A DNA stretch of 64,000 bases from Flavobacterium sp. (GCF_024305175.1 NZ_JAMWYY010000005.1:6031-70030); one strand, 5' to 3'. Positions 20,917-31,726 are shown, counted from the first letter of the stretch. Translations and numbers: made by a program. Notes: a model not told the origin generated them from the sequence alone.

Positions 20917-21659
20917 TACATTTTTTGTGTATAGTAGTTATAATCGTTCAGCACGGTTTCTATAAAAGCAGTAGCGTTAGCAGAAACCGATTTTATACCT
21001 GTAACCTTTTCAATCTTGTCCTGCAGTTTTTCTATCATGGCCCAGTCGGTTGTTTTCAGGCTGGTTTCATAGGTTTCCTTAATAATCCGCATATCATTAT
21101 CACTCAGCTTTATAACCATCGGGTAAACCGGAATATAGCGGTCGTCAAGCTCACGCAGTATGGTATGGTTAATGTTAATATTATTTTTAAGGCTTATTAC
21201 GGCTGTACCGGCTGCCATATCGCCCAGGCGCTGCGATTTTTTATTAACCATCATGGCTATAACAGCAACAAAAGACAATGGGAACGTAACCTCTACCAAC
21301 CTGAAAATCCAACGGATCAGGTAGTCGCCAAACCCGGCCTGGTAACCGTCTATCTTTATCACTTTAATTTTCATGATGCGCTTGCCAAGCGTTTGCCCTT
21401 CCATAAGGCTTTCCAGCACAAGGGTATAAAACATTACAGGCAGGTAAAAAATAAGTGAAATAGCTCTGGCCGACCATGTATCCATTTCATTTAAAAGATC
21501 ATTAAGTCCCGTAACCCTGAAAAGTACTCCGTATATTATAACACAGTAGGCTATCCAGATAACCAGATCGAGCAGGTAGGCAAGAATGCGTTCTCCTACG
21601 GTTGCCGCATTAAAATTTATATTAACATTTTGTGTGGTGGTTATTGATAGTTCTGACAT
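20916..21659 (-). CDS. RDD family membrane protein
   Basis: NAATVGERILAYLLDLVIWIAY; ESLMEGQTLGKRIMKIKVIKIDG; FGDYLIRWIFRLVE. Confidence 0.88.
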   Translation of the reverse strand: MSELSITTTQNVNINFNAATVGERILAYLLDLVIWIAYCVIIYGVLFRVTGLNDLLNEMDTWSARAISLIFYLPVMFYTLVLESLMEGQTLGKRIMKIKVIKIDGYQAGFGDYLIRWIFRLVEVTFPLSFVAVIAMMVNKKSQRLGDMAAGTAVISLKNNININHTILRELDDRYIPVYPMVIKLSDNDMRIIKETYETSLKTTDWAMIEKLQDKIEKVTGIKSVSANATAFIETVLNDYNYYTQKM

Positions 21660-21680
21660 ATTTTATATTTTAGCCTTTGT

Positions 21681-22658
21681 ATGAGAGAAGCTGCGTTTAT
21701 AAAACAAAATAAAGAAAAATGGCTTGAATTTGAGCAGGCTATTTTCGGTAAAACTAAAAAAAAACCGGATGAGCTTGCCAGCCTCTACATCCATCTGGTA
21801 AACGACCTATCATACGCACAGACCTATTACCCTAAAAGCAAGACAGTTACCTATCTTAATCATCTTGCTTCTGTCATATACCAGAAAATCTATAAAACCA
21901 AACGTGAAGAGACCAACAGGCTGGTGCATTTCTTTAAAACCGAAGCCCCGCTTATTGTGTACCGCAACAGGCGCTATGTACTTTATGCGTTTATTCTTTT
22001 CTTTTTGTTTACGGCCATAGGGGCAGTATCTGCCGCTAACGATGGCTCTTTCGTAAGGCTTATCATGGGTGATTATTACGTAAACATGACACTCGAAAAC
22101 ATTAAAGAAGGAAACCCGGTTGCCGTATATAAAAGCGGCAGCAACTGGGGCAGCGCCATAGGTATAACACTAAATAACCTAAAGGTTGGGCTGTTGTCTT
22201 TTGCGGCAGGTATTTTTGCAGGATTTGGTACGGGCTATATATTGCTGCAAAACTGCATTATGCTGGGTTCATTCCAGTATTTCTTTTATGAGCAGGATGT
22301 GTTTTGGGAAAGTGTTCGCGGTATTTGGATACACGGCGCAATGGAAATATTTGCCATAGTGATAGAAGCGGCGGCAGGTTTTGTATTAGGGGCATCTATA
22401 TTATTTCCTAAAACCTACTCACGCACTGCCTCATTAAAAACCGGATTTAAAGACGGTGTAAAAATAGTACTGAGCACAATGCCCTTTACATTTGCCGCCG
22501 GCATGCTGGAAGGCTTTGTTACGCGCTACTCGCTGGATATGCCACGGGCACTTAATATATTTATAATATTGTTTACACTCTCGGTTATATCCTGGTATTT
22601 CCTGATATATCCTTTCCGGGTAAATAAAAAAATGAAAGCTAATGTTCCAGCTATTTAA
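21681..22658 (+). CDS. stage II sporulation protein M (SpoIIM)-like membrane protein
   Basis: MREAAFIKQNKEKWLEFE; NNLKVGLLSFAAGIFAGFGTGYILLQNCIMLG; WIHGAMEIFAIVIEAAAGFVLG. Confidence 0.88.
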   Translation: MREAAFIKQNKEKWLEFEQAIFGKTKKKPDELASLYIHLVNDLSYAQTYYPKSKTVTYLNHLASVIYQKIYKTKREETNRLVHFFKTEAPLIVYRNRRYVLYAFILFFLFTAIGAVSAANDGSFVRLIMGDYYVNMTLENIKEGNPVAVYKSGSNWGSAIGITLNNLKVGLLSFAAGIFAGFGTGYILLQNCIMLGSFQYFFYEQDVFWESVRGIWIHGAMEIFAIVIEAAAGFVLGASILFPKTYSRTASLKTGFKDGVKIVLSTMPFTFAAGMLEGFVTRYSLDMPRALNIFIILFTLSVISWYFLIYPFRVNKKMKANVPAI

Positions 22659-23580
22659 AAAGAGGAATTTTAATAGTATTTTTAATGACACCTTTAGTTT
22701 TTTCAGGGTTACAGGTAAAAACTACTTTAGCAATTACATAAAAATTGCCGGCGGCTTTTTGCTGGTGCTTATCGTGCTTGTTTACCTGGGTGCCAAGGTA
22801 TTTTTTGAAGGGCTCTTTACAAGGTTTACCAACCCGCAGCAGGATCAGTTACTGGAAAGCTATTTTTACGACAATACTGGCTTTTTTATAGCTGCAGCTA
22901 TTTTTTGCGGTATCCTTATCTTGGTATTAAGCGCTATAAACTATGCCTTCCCGGTGGTTTACCTGCGTATTATGGAAACAAAACCCTCTCCCACAACAGG
23001 TGAGCTTGTTAGCGGCATTAAAAAAAGTTTTGGTAAGGTCATTATCTTCTCACTGCTTTCACTAATTACATTTTTACCTATAGCAGCTATACTGGGTGTT
23101 ATTTGCGTGTTACTGATAATGATACTTATAGGCATACCTGTTGCATTGTTTGTTTTTGCTTTTATGAGTTGCTGGGTGTTGCAGTCGTTCTATGACTATC
23201 TTAACAATAACAACGGCTTTTTTACCGCCATGAGAAATGGCTATAATAATGTGTTTTCTAACTTTTGGGCACACACAGGCTCTACCGCAATATTTATTAT
23301 AATTCTTTATGTGGTACAAACCATAACATCGCTCATCCCATATATAATTGGTGGTTTTCTTACCCTTACAGAAGTACAGGGGCCGGAAGACCAGACTGAT
23401 GCACTGTCAACTTTAGGTGTGCTGATGCTGGTTTCCTTTCTTATATCGTCGGTGGTGGGTTACCTGCTTACCAATGTGCTTTTAATAAACCAGGGAATGA
23501 TATATTACAGCAGCAGGGAAAATATAGAGAATAACTCGCTGCACTCTGACATTGACCTAATAGGAACAGACATTGAATAA
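22642..23580 (+). CDS. polytopic membrane protein of the SpoIIM/MoxR cluster
   Basis: 312 aa, several TM segments; overlaps upstream CDS end. Confidence 0.6.
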   Translation: MFQLFKKRNFNSIFNDTFSFFRVTGKNYFSNYIKIAGGFLLVLIVLVYLGAKVFFEGLFTRFTNPQQDQLLESYFYDNTGFFIAAAIFCGILILVLSAINYAFPVVYLRIMETKPSPTTGELVSGIKKSFGKVIIFSLLSLITFLPIAAILGVICVLLIMILIGIPVALFVFAFMSCWVLQSFYDYLNNNNGFFTAMRNGYNNVFSNFWAHTGSTAIFIIILYVVQTITSLIPYIIGGFLTLTEVQGPEDQTDALSTLGVLMLVSFLISSVVGYLLTNVLLINQGMIYYSSRENIENNSLHSDIDLIGTDIE

Positions 23581-24331
23581 ATATTTTATATATATACTGC
23601 TGCTATTTGCAGCTACCGCATATCCTTCGCCACAATTACAGGTTGCCGACTCTGTTGCAACCTATACTGCAGTAGCAGCCGATAGTGCTGCTGTGGCTTC
23701 ACCTCCCGCTTTTACCCCGCGAAGCTTTAATGATGATTTTAAAGATACCTATAGCGATGGCGAGTTTAGGTATGAAACCAAAACAAGGGCTAAATCGGCA
23801 TGGGATCGCTTTTGGGAAGCAGTTGGCAAATTTTTACGCGATCTTTTCGGAGCCGGTGAAGAAGGTGCCAATTCAGGTATTATGTCGTACCTCGGTTATT
23901 TACTTGCAGGGGGTATAGTGCTTTTTGCGGTATATATGATTGTAAAAGCCGTTCTTAACAAAGAAAGCGGATGGATATTTGGTAGGTCAGCTAAGAATAT
24001 AGCCACACATGACCTTACTGAAGAAGATATCCGACAGATGGATTTCCCTTCACTGATAGAAGAAACACGCCAGTCTGCCAACTACCGCCTTGCCATACGC
24101 TATTATTACCTGTGGCTGCTTAAAAAAATGTCGGTAAAAGAAATAATAAACTGGCACTGGGATAAGACCAACTCTGAGTATGCCTATGAAATTAAAGACA
24201 GCAGCCTGAGAAAGGAGTTTGAGTACCTTTCCTACCTATATGATTACAGTTGGTATGGAGAATTCCCTATAGATGAAACTGCATTTATTAAAGCGGAGAA
24301 AGCGTTCCGTAAAACTATAAATACAATATAA
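23573..24331 (+). CDS. DUF4129 domain-containing protein
   Basis: RLAIRYYYLWLLKKMSVKEIINWHWDKTNSEYAYEI typical DUF4129 C-terminal domain. Confidence 0.75.
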   Translation: MNKYFIYILLLFAATAYPSPQLQVADSVATYTAVAADSAAVASPPAFTPRSFNDDFKDTYSDGEFRYETKTRAKSAWDRFWEAVGKFLRDLFGAGEEGANSGIMSYLGYLLAGGIVLFAVYMIVKAVLNKESGWIFGRSAKNIATHDLTEEDIRQMDFPSLIEETRQSANYRLAIRYYYLWLLKKMSVKEIINWHWDKTNSEYAYEIKDSSLRKEFEYLSYLYDYSWYGEFPIDETAFIKAEKAFRKTINTI

Positions 24332-24333
24332 AG

Positions 24334-25521
24334 ATGAACAGGAAAGTCAGTATTTATGTTGTATTAATTGTAGTCGTGCTCGCGATAATAATAATTATTG
24401 ATGCAACCCGCCCAAAACCTGTTGACTGGTCACAAACTTATGACCCAAATGATAAAATACCTTTCGGCCTGTTTGTGTTTGATAAAGAGTTGCCTGCCCT
24501 TTTTGACGGGCATGATGTAAATAAATTCAATATTACGCCATACGAGTATTTTGATGGGCAGTATGATTATGAAACAAAAGAATATACTGCACACGGCTCT
24601 TTTATAGCTATTTCTGCCCTTAACAATCTGGATGCAGAATCGGCAATGGAACTAATCTATTTTGCAGAACATGGCAACACGGTTTTTCTGAGCATGCATG
24701 AGTTCCCGCAAAAAATTTTAGATACGCTGAAAGTTGAAACACAATCTGTTTATTATTTAACAGATTCAATTTCAACTTACATTAACACGGCAAAGGCTGG
24801 CAAATATTATTTAAAAGAAGGAGCATCGCCTGTTTATTTTAAATCAATAGACACTGCCGCTACAACTGTTTTAGGCTATCAGGAAATCATTGATCAGAAA
24901 CAGGTTAACTATATAAGCGTGCCGTTTGGCGATGGTAATTTTTTACTGCACACACAGCCTGCCGCTTTCAGTAATTTCCACCTGCTGAAAGACGACCATT
25001 ATAAATATGCACAGGATATATTGTCTTATATGCCGGAGGCAGATGTGTACTGGAACACCGGCAGTAACTTAAACGAACGTATATCGGGTTCGCCACTGCG
25101 TTACATATTAAACCAGCCTGCGCTGCATGCGGCTTTCTGGGTTGCCTTCTGGAGCCTTATTATCTTTATGTTCTTTAACGCCAAAAGAAAGCAACGCATA
25201 GTGCCCGAAACAGAGCCGCTTAAAAACACCACGATAGATTTTACAAAAACAATAGGTAACCTGTACTACCAGGAAAAAGACCACCGCAACATTATAGATA
25301 AAAAAATTATCTATTTTCTTGAGAAGATACGCAATGAATACCTTATAGATACTTATTCGCTTGATGATGCATTTGCTGAAAAGCTGCACCTTAAGTCGGG
25401 CAAACCATTAGAGGACATTGAGAAAATTATTAATTTAATAAAGAAACACCGCCGGCAGTTTGCAAGTACTGAGGCTGATGTAATAGAAATTAACAAAGCA
25501 ATTGAAAAACTGAGGTTATGA
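24334..25521 (+). CDS. DUF4350 domain-containing protein
   Basis: N-terminal TM; PFGLFVFDKELPALFDG; conserved position upstream of moxR. Confidence 0.72.
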   Translation: MNRKVSIYVVLIVVVLAIIIIIDATRPKPVDWSQTYDPNDKIPFGLFVFDKELPALFDGHDVNKFNITPYEYFDGQYDYETKEYTAHGSFIAISALNNLDAESAMELIYFAEHGNTVFLSMHEFPQKILDTLKVETQSVYYLTDSISTYINTAKAGKYYLKEGASPVYFKSIDTAATTVLGYQEIIDQKQVNYISVPFGDGNFLLHTQPAAFSNFHLLKDDHYKYAQDILSYMPEADVYWNTGSNLNERISGSPLRYILNQPALHAAFWVAFWSLIIFMFFNAKRKQRIVPETEPLKNTTIDFTKTIGNLYYQEKDHRNIIDKKIIYFLEKIRNEYLIDTYSLDDAFAEKLHLKSGKPLEDIEKIINLIKKHRRQFASTEADVIEINKAIEKLRL

Positions 25522-26594
25522 CAGAATTTGAAAATAACAATCCTGAAACAAACGGATATAACGACCCGATACCACAACAGCCTGAAAACACCGGAGGTGA
25601 AGCTGTTACAGGCAATGACGAAAATATTAACTTTGAGTCGCGCCTCGACCTTGCCGAACTGCAGCAGGGCATAGAAGCTATAAGGCAGGAAATAAGCACT
25701 GTTATTGTGGGTCAGCAAAAAATGATAGACAGGCTGCTTGTTGCCATACTGGCAAACGGGCATGTATTGCTTGAGGGTGTTCCCGGCGTGGCAAAAACCA
25801 TAACGGCAAAACTCCTTGCAAAGACATTGTCGCTGGATTTTAGCAGGATACAGTTTACGCCCGATTTAATGCCTTCGGATATCCTGGGTACATCGGTATT
25901 TGACCTTTCCAAGTCAACATTTGATTTTAAAAAAGGCCCTATTTTCTCCAATTTTGTACTGATTGACGAGATTAACCGTGCGCCTGCAAAAACCCAGGCT
26001 GCACTGTTTGAAGTAATGGAAGAAAGGCAGATAACCGTAGAGGGTACCTGCTACGAGATGGAAGCCCCTTTCCTTACCATTGCCACGCAAAACCCAATTG
26101 AGCAGGAAGGTACTTACAGGCTGCCGGAAGCACAGTTAGACCGTTTCCTTTTTAAAATTACCATTGAGTATCCTAACCTTGAGGAGGAAATATCCATACT
26201 GCAACGCGAAAATGCATTGCAGGAACGCAGCAAGCTCGAAAATATTAAGCCCATACTGAACAGCGAACAGATAGTTAAGTACCAGGCACTGGTTAAGCAC
26301 ATTGTCGTAGAGCCGCAGCTGATACAGTATATCGCCCGCATAGTAACCAATACGCGTGAAAATGCATTCCTGTACCTGGGTGCTTCTCCGCGTGCTTCTA
26401 TTGCTATACTAAACGCGGCAAAAGGCTATGCGGCATTAAGGGGCAGGGACTTTGTAACCCCAGAAGATATTAAAGAAGCAGCAGTGCCTGTATTGCAGCA
26501 CCGTGTTGTGGTAGCACCGGAACGTGAAATGGAGGGCCTTACCAGCCAGGAAATTATAAAGCAGATAATTGATACTGTAGAAATACCGCGCTAA
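25518..26594 (+). CDS. MoxR family AAA+ ATPase
   Basis: LEGVPGVAKTITAKLLAKTLSLDFSRIQFTPDLMPSDILG; Walker B NFVLIDEINRAPAKTQAALFEVMEE. Confidence 0.95.
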   Translation: MTEFENNNPETNGYNDPIPQQPENTGGEAVTGNDENINFESRLDLAELQQGIEAIRQEISTVIVGQQKMIDRLLVAILANGHVLLEGVPGVAKTITAKLLAKTLSLDFSRIQFTPDLMPSDILGTSVFDLSKSTFDFKKGPIFSNFVLIDEINRAPAKTQAALFEVMEERQITVEGTCYEMEAPFLTIATQNPIEQEGTYRLPEAQLDRFLFKITIEYPNLEEEISILQRENALQERSKLENIKPILNSEQIVKYQALVKHIVVEPQLIQYIARIVTNTRENAFLYLGASPRASIAILNAAKGYAALRGRDFVTPEDIKEAAVPVLQHRVVVAPEREMEGLTSQEIIKQIIDTVEIPR

Positions 26595-27925
26595 TGAAGT
26601 TTTTCAGGAGCTTATACCTAACCAATTTCTTTTTCTATGTGCTTTGCGGCATTATAGCGGGATTTATTATTGCTTATTTTTTCCCTGCTTTCTATAATGC
26701 ATTATGGCTGCTGCTATACATACTGGCTGCCTTTACGCTTATAGACATACTGCTGCTTTTTGCAGGTAATGAGCGCTTTAAGGCACAGCGTACGGCACCC
26801 GAAAAATTTTCTAACGGAGACCAAAACCCTGTACAGGTAAAGGCCGAAAGCAGCTACGGCTTTCCGGTAAACCTGAAGGTTATAGATGAGGTACCCGTAC
26901 AGTTCCAGATGCGTAATTTCAGTATTAAAAGGCACCTGAAAGCAGGAGCAACAGACACTTTTGAATACAGCCTGCGCCCTGTTGAAAGGGGCGAATATTA
27001 TTTCGGTAAGCTAAACATTTATGTTTCTTCGCCATTGCACCTTGTGTCGCGCAGGTACGCGTTTGGTGAGGGGCAAATGGTGCCTACCTATCCTTCTTAT
27101 ATCCAGTTACGAAAGTATGACCTGATGGCTTTTTCGAACAGGCTTTTTCAGTATGGCCTCAAAAAAATCAGGCGTATTGGGCATACCATGGAGTTTGAGC
27201 AGATAAAAGAATATGTTTCGGGAGATGACATCCGCACTATAAACTGGAAGGCCACAGCTAAGAAAAATGAGCTGATGGTAAACCAGTTTCAGGATGAGCG
27301 CTCGCAGAATGTGTATATGGTTATAGATAAAGGGCGTGTAATGAAAATGCCTTTTGAAGGGCTGAGCCTTTTAGATTATGCGATAAACGCTACGCTTGTG
27401 CTGAGTAATGTAATTTTAAAAAAACAGGATAAAGCCGGTATGCTTGCTTTTAGCAAGCGTGTAGAAAACAGGGTGGCAGCCGAGAGGCGTACTTCTCAGA
27501 TGCAGCGCATACTGGAAAGCCTGTATAACATTAAAACCGATTTCTTTGAAAGTGATTACAGCAGGCTTTATGCTGATATTAAAAAGAATATAACCCAGCG
27601 CAGCCTGATCTTGCTCTATACCAACTTCGAAACGCTGGATGGTTTAAACAGGCAACTGCCCTATCTTAAAGGCATTGCTAAAAACCACCTGCTTGTGGTG
27701 GTGTTTTTCGAAAATACAGAGCTTGATGCTTTTATCCATAAAAAAGCTGATTCTATAAAAGAAGTTTATGACCAGGTGATTGCCGAAAAATTTGCGTTTG
27801 AGAAAAGGCTTATTGTAAATGAGCTCCGCAAATATGGTATTTACTCAGTGCTAACAAAACCCGAGAACCTGACTATAGAGAGTATTAATAAGTATCTTGA
27901 AATTAAGGCGCGCGGAATTTTATAG
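26594..27925 (+). CDS. DUF58 domain-containing protein
   Basis: MEFEQIKEYVSGDDIRTINWKATAKKNELMVNQFQDERSQNVYMVID, the DUF58 signature; start overlaps the moxR stop. Confidence 0.92.
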   Translation: MKFFRSLYLTNFFFYVLCGIIAGFIIAYFFPAFYNALWLLLYILAAFTLIDILLLFAGNERFKAQRTAPEKFSNGDQNPVQVKAESSYGFPVNLKVIDEVPVQFQMRNFSIKRHLKAGATDTFEYSLRPVERGEYYFGKLNIYVSSPLHLVSRRYAFGEGQMVPTYPSYIQLRKYDLMAFSNRLFQYGLKKIRRIGHTMEFEQIKEYVSGDDIRTINWKATAKKNELMVNQFQDERSQNVYMVIDKGRVMKMPFEGLSLLDYAINATLVLSNVILKKQDKAGMLAFSKRVENRVAAERRTSQMQRILESLYNIKTDFFESDYSRLYADIKKNITQRSLILLYTNFETLDGLNRQLPYLKGIAKNHLLVVVFFENTELDAFIHKKADSIKEVYDQVIAEKFAFEKRLIVNELRKYGIYSVLTKPENLTIESINKYLEIKARGIL

Positions 27926-27931
27926 ATTGCC

Positions 27932-28729
27932 ATGAAACAGATAAGCAGCATACAGAACCCATTTATAAAATCGTTGGTGCAACTGCAGGAAAAAGCAAAA
28001 GCACGCAGGCAAAGCGGCACTTTTTTAATAGAAGGCCGGCGTGAGGTAATGCTGGCACGCAAGGGCGGCTATACTATACAAACCTTGCTTTTTGTACCGG
28101 AACTGCTAACAGAAAATCAGGTACGGGAACTGGCAGGTACACAGGCAGAACTGATAGGAATAACAAAAGAAGTTTACCAAAAACTGGCTTACCGCGACAG
28201 TACCGAAGGCCTTATGGCAGTAGCGGCTTTAAAAGATCATTCGCTTGAAAAGCTTGTATTGGGAGAGAACCCCTTACTACTGGTAACTGAAGCGCCTGAA
28301 AAACCCGGTAATATAGGTGCCTTACTCCGCACTGCTGATGCCGCAGGGCTTGATGCTGTTATTATAGCCAACCCAAAAAGCGACCTGTACAGTCCTAATA
28401 TTATACGTTCGGGTGTGGGTTGCCTTTTTACCAATACCGTTGCTACAGGCACTACACAAGAGGTTGTAGCTTATCTTAATAAGAAAGGCATCAGCATTTA
28501 CAGCGCTACGCTTCAAAATTCCGTAAGCTACCACACGCAGGATTACACACAGCCCACCGCACTTGTGGTTGGCACCGAAGATGCAGGATTAACACAGCAA
28601 TGGCGCGATGCCGCAAAGCAAAATATCATTATACCCATGCATGGCGAAATCGACTCGATGAACGTTTCGGTGGCGGCTGCAATACTTATTTTCGAAGCAA
28701 AAAGACAAAGAGGATTTAATTTACCATAA
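27932..28729 (+). CDS. TrmH/SpoU family RNA methyltransferase
   Basis: EKPGNIGALLRTADAAGLDAVII; ALVVGTEDAGL; IPMHGEIDSMNVSVAAAILIFE. Confidence 0.93.
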   Translation: MKQISSIQNPFIKSLVQLQEKAKARRQSGTFLIEGRREVMLARKGGYTIQTLLFVPELLTENQVRELAGTQAELIGITKEVYQKLAYRDSTEGLMAVAALKDHSLEKLVLGENPLLLVTEAPEKPGNIGALLRTADAAGLDAVIIANPKSDLYSPNIIRSGVGCLFTNTVATGTTQEVVAYLNKKGISIYSATLQNSVSYHTQDYTQPTALVVGTEDAGLTQQWRDAAKQNIIIPMHGEIDSMNVSVAAAILIFEAKRQRGFNLP

Positions 28730-28732
28730 ACA

Positions 28733-30808
28733 ATGAACCAGGTTACCGTCTCTAAAGATTTTAAACAGAAAGCTACAAAGGCTATTTTATCTGTTATACT
28801 TTTTGTTATATCCTATATTATACTTATTGCAATGGCAGTGGCATTAACCGTTGCTTGCGCTTATGCCGGCTTTTATATTATTGTAAGTGGGCGCCACGGT
28901 ATCACTCTTATGCTTGGTATCGGTGTTATGAGCCTTGGTTTGCTGGTACTCTTTTTCCTGCTTAAGTTCGTAGTATCTTCCTCTAAAGAAAGCAGGGATG
29001 ACCTTACTGAAATAACCCGCGAGCAGGAACCTAAAATCTTTGCACTGATAGAAGATATTGTTATGCAGACAGGAACGCAGTTTCCTAAACATGTTTACCT
29101 TACACCCAATGTAAATGCGGCTGTATTTTACAGTTCAGGGTTTTGGAGCATGTTCCTGCCCGTACGCAAAAACCTGATGATAGGCATAGGGCTAATGAAT
29201 ACCACTACTGTAGATGAGTTTAAAGGCATCCTTGCACATGAATTCGGGCACTTTTCTCAGCGCAGCATGAAGGTGGGCAGCTATGTGCACAATGTAAACC
29301 GCATTATCCACAACATGCTTTTTGAAAATACCGGGTACAGCAAAGCAATAAGCCGTTGGGCAAGCTTTAGTGGGTTCTTTGCAATTTTTGTGGCAATTGG
29401 TGTTACAGTAGTAACAGGCATACAGTGGGTACTTAAGCAGGTTTATCAAGTGTTAAATATAAATTACTTAGCCCTTTCGCGCGAAATGGAATTTCATGCC
29501 GATGAAGTTGCGGCAAACGTTGCAGGCTCTCAGGCGCTTGCAACATCATTATTGCGTGCAGGCCTTTCGGACAGTGCATACAACAGCGTGCTCAACTTTT
29601 ACGGAGAAAAAATTCGCGATAACCAAAAGCCTGTCAACATCTATCCGCAACAGCACATAGTGATTGAAAGGGTAATACACAACCTGCAACTGCCTGTAAG
29701 GCACGGTTTGCCCCATATAGCAGTATCTGATATTAAGAAACTCAATAAATCTAAGCTGGAGTTTGACGACCAGTGGTCGTCACACCCGAGTGATGCCGAC
29801 AGGGTGGCACGCCTTGACAGCCTTAATATTGTAAAGCCTGACACGGATAATGCTAATGCGCTGACTTTGTTTACGGATAAGGAAGCCACACAACGGATGG
29901 TTACCGAAAAGCTCTTCTCTAATGTTTATTACCCCGGCAACACAACCACCCATATCGAAGAGCATTTCAGGAGTGAATATAATGAGGGCATAGCCAAATA
30001 TACTTTCAACAAAAAGTATAACGGCTTTTATGATGAGCTTAATCTGGGCATTGTGGCTTTAGAGTCGCTTGCAGGAGAAGAGCATGTAACAGAAGAAGAG
30101 CTGTTTGGTGAGAACAGTATAAGCAGTGTTAATGAATGCATAGGCCTTGAAGGTGATATTGCCATACTAAACCAGATAGCTGCCGGTGGTACACCGGTAA
30201 AAACGTATGACTATGACGGTAACCGCTACAAGGCAAAAGACACCAGGACGTTGCTTGAAACCCTAAATATAAAGCTTACTGATTACAGGAATAACATTAC
30301 CGCCAACGAAACAAAAATATTTGGCTATTACTACCATCTTGCTGTAAAGCATGGAAAACAGGACGAGTATAAGAATAAATATGAGGCTTACCTGAAAACA
30401 ATGCAGGATTCGGATACATTAGCAAAAACACTTGTGCCACTGCACGATGCCACTGCATTTTTAAATTCAAGTAATGAGGCAGATACCATACCCGCAAAAA
30501 TGCAGAAGCTTTACAACTCCGAAAAACCATTTAAAGAAGCCGTAAAGCAAATAGCTGAAAAACCTTTTTATGAGCATGTAAACGTAAACAGCAAAGATGC
30601 TTTTGAAAAATACCTTTCGCAGGAATGGGTGTATTTTGAATATGATATGTTTAACGAGGCCGCTTTAACTATCTTTTTTAATACCCTGAACAATTTTAGT
30701 GTGGCACTTTCTAACATGCAGTTTGCCGCTAAGAAAGATTTTCTCGACTATCAGGCCGCGCTATCGCCTGCTGTAGCAATGCAAACCGATAAAGCTGATG
30801 CAGTTTAA
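28733..30808 (+). CDS. M48 family metallopeptidase
   Basis: Four hydrophobic segments and HExxH in ILAHEFGHFSQR; SREMEFHADEVAANVAG. Confidence 0.9.
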   Translation: MNQVTVSKDFKQKATKAILSVILFVISYIILIAMAVALTVACAYAGFYIIVSGRHGITLMLGIGVMSLGLLVLFFLLKFVVSSSKESRDDLTEITREQEPKIFALIEDIVMQTGTQFPKHVYLTPNVNAAVFYSSGFWSMFLPVRKNLMIGIGLMNTTTVDEFKGILAHEFGHFSQRSMKVGSYVHNVNRIIHNMLFENTGYSKAISRWASFSGFFAIFVAIGVTVVTGIQWVLKQVYQVLNINYLALSREMEFHADEVAANVAGSQALATSLLRAGLSDSAYNSVLNFYGEKIRDNQKPVNIYPQQHIVIERVIHNLQLPVRHGLPHIAVSDIKKLNKSKLEFDDQWSSHPSDADRVARLDSLNIVKPDTDNANALTLFTDKEATQRMVTEKLFSNVYYPGNTTTHIEEHFRSEYNEGIAKYTFNKKYNGFYDELNLGIVALESLAGEEHVTEEELFGENSISSVNECIGLEGDIAILNQIAAGGTPVKTYDYDGNRYKAKDTRTLLETLNIKLTDYRNNITANETKIFGYYYHLAVKHGKQDEYKNKYEAYLKTMQDSDTLAKTLVPLHDATAFLNSSNEADTIPAKMQKLYNSEKPFKEAVKQIAEKPFYEHVNVNSKDAFEKYLSQEWVYFEYDMFNEAALTIFFNTLNNFSVALSNMQFAAKKDFLDYQAALSPAVAMQTDKADAV

Positions 30809-30846
30809 GATAAATTATTTAATTTAGGCTGAACAAAAAAATCCCC

Positions 30847-31368
30847 ATGAAGCTACTAACCGTATTTATATTGCTTTTTACACTCTGTGCAACAGCACAG
30901 AAAAACGAGTATATGTCATGGGAAGATTTAAGTATAAACCAAAAGATACCGCTTACCATATCTAAAAAGGATTTCGATAAAAAATACAGTGGTGATTATG
31001 AAGTTACTGACCCTATGCCCGGTGAAAGCTGCTCTACCGGAAATAGTGTTACAGTAGCAGACTATAAAGGGGCGCGGTATGAAATAGTAAACGATACGCT
31101 TCAATTCCGGAGTATCGATTTCAGCCGCAGGCGCAATATGTACATCCAGTTTAAAAATGACTGGTTCGACCACACCACAACTTTTAAATATTTTAAAAAG
31201 GTGTATCCCATAGCAGCAGGTATGGCAGAAGAGTATGTAGATGAAAACGGCGAAGCCGGGCAGATCATTACTTTTTTCCCGAAAGATGAAAATGCGCTTT
31301 ACGAATGGCGGCTGTATTTTAAAGAAGGTAAGCTCGAAACTTTTGAGTGCTTTTTATATTGCTTTTAG
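30847..31368 (+). CDS. hypothetical exported protein
   Basis: Signal peptide MKLLTVFILLFTLCATAQ; no recognised family. Confidence 0.6.
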   Translation: MKLLTVFILLFTLCATAQKNEYMSWEDLSINQKIPLTISKKDFDKKYSGDYEVTDPMPGESCSTGNSVTVADYKGARYEIVNDTLQFRSIDFSRRRNMYIQFKNDWFDHTTTFKYFKKVYPIAAGMAEEYVDENGEAGQIITFFPKDENALYEWRLYFKEGKLETFECFLYCF

Positions 31369-31424
31369 TATCCTCTGAACATAAACCAAATGTTAAGTTA
31401 TTTTTAGCTGTGGTTATTTATTGA

Positions 31425-31432
31425 TAAATTTG
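31425..31432 (+). promoter_or_regulatory. Bacteroidota -7 box (TAAATTTG)
   Basis: TAnnTTTG match 15 nt upstream of the ArsR start. Confidence 0.5.
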
Positions 31433-31446
31433 CATTTTTCAATACT

Positions 31447-31719
31447 ATGACGGCAAAAGAATTTGAGCGCATATCTAAAGCCCTGGGCGACCCCCACCGG
31501 CTAAAGATCTTACAGGAGATAAAGAAGAACAAGTGCATGGCGTGTGCCTGCATAAGAGAAATGATAGACCTTGCTCAGCCATCTGTTTCGCACCACCTTA
31601 AGCAGCTTATAGATGCAGGTCTTGTTATACCCGAAAAAGAAGGCAGGGAAATGCGCTATTCTATTGACGATAAAGTTTTTACTGACTATATAAACTACCT
31701 TTCAGCTTTCGCGCAGTAA
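31447..31719 (+). CDS. ArsR family winged-helix transcriptional regulator
   Basis: ISKALGDPHRLKILQEIKKNKCMACACIREMIDLAQPSVSHHLKQLIDAGLV. Confidence 0.93.
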   Translation: MTAKEFERISKALGDPHRLKILQEIKKNKCMACACIREMIDLAQPSVSHHLKQLIDAGLVIPEKEGREMRYSIDDKVFTDYINYLSAFAQ

Positions 31720-31726
31720 AAAACAT

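Noticed and set aside
20925-21458. 177-aa plus-strand ORF opposite the RDD gene
   Set aside because: Antisense to a confident RDD family protein; no domain features.
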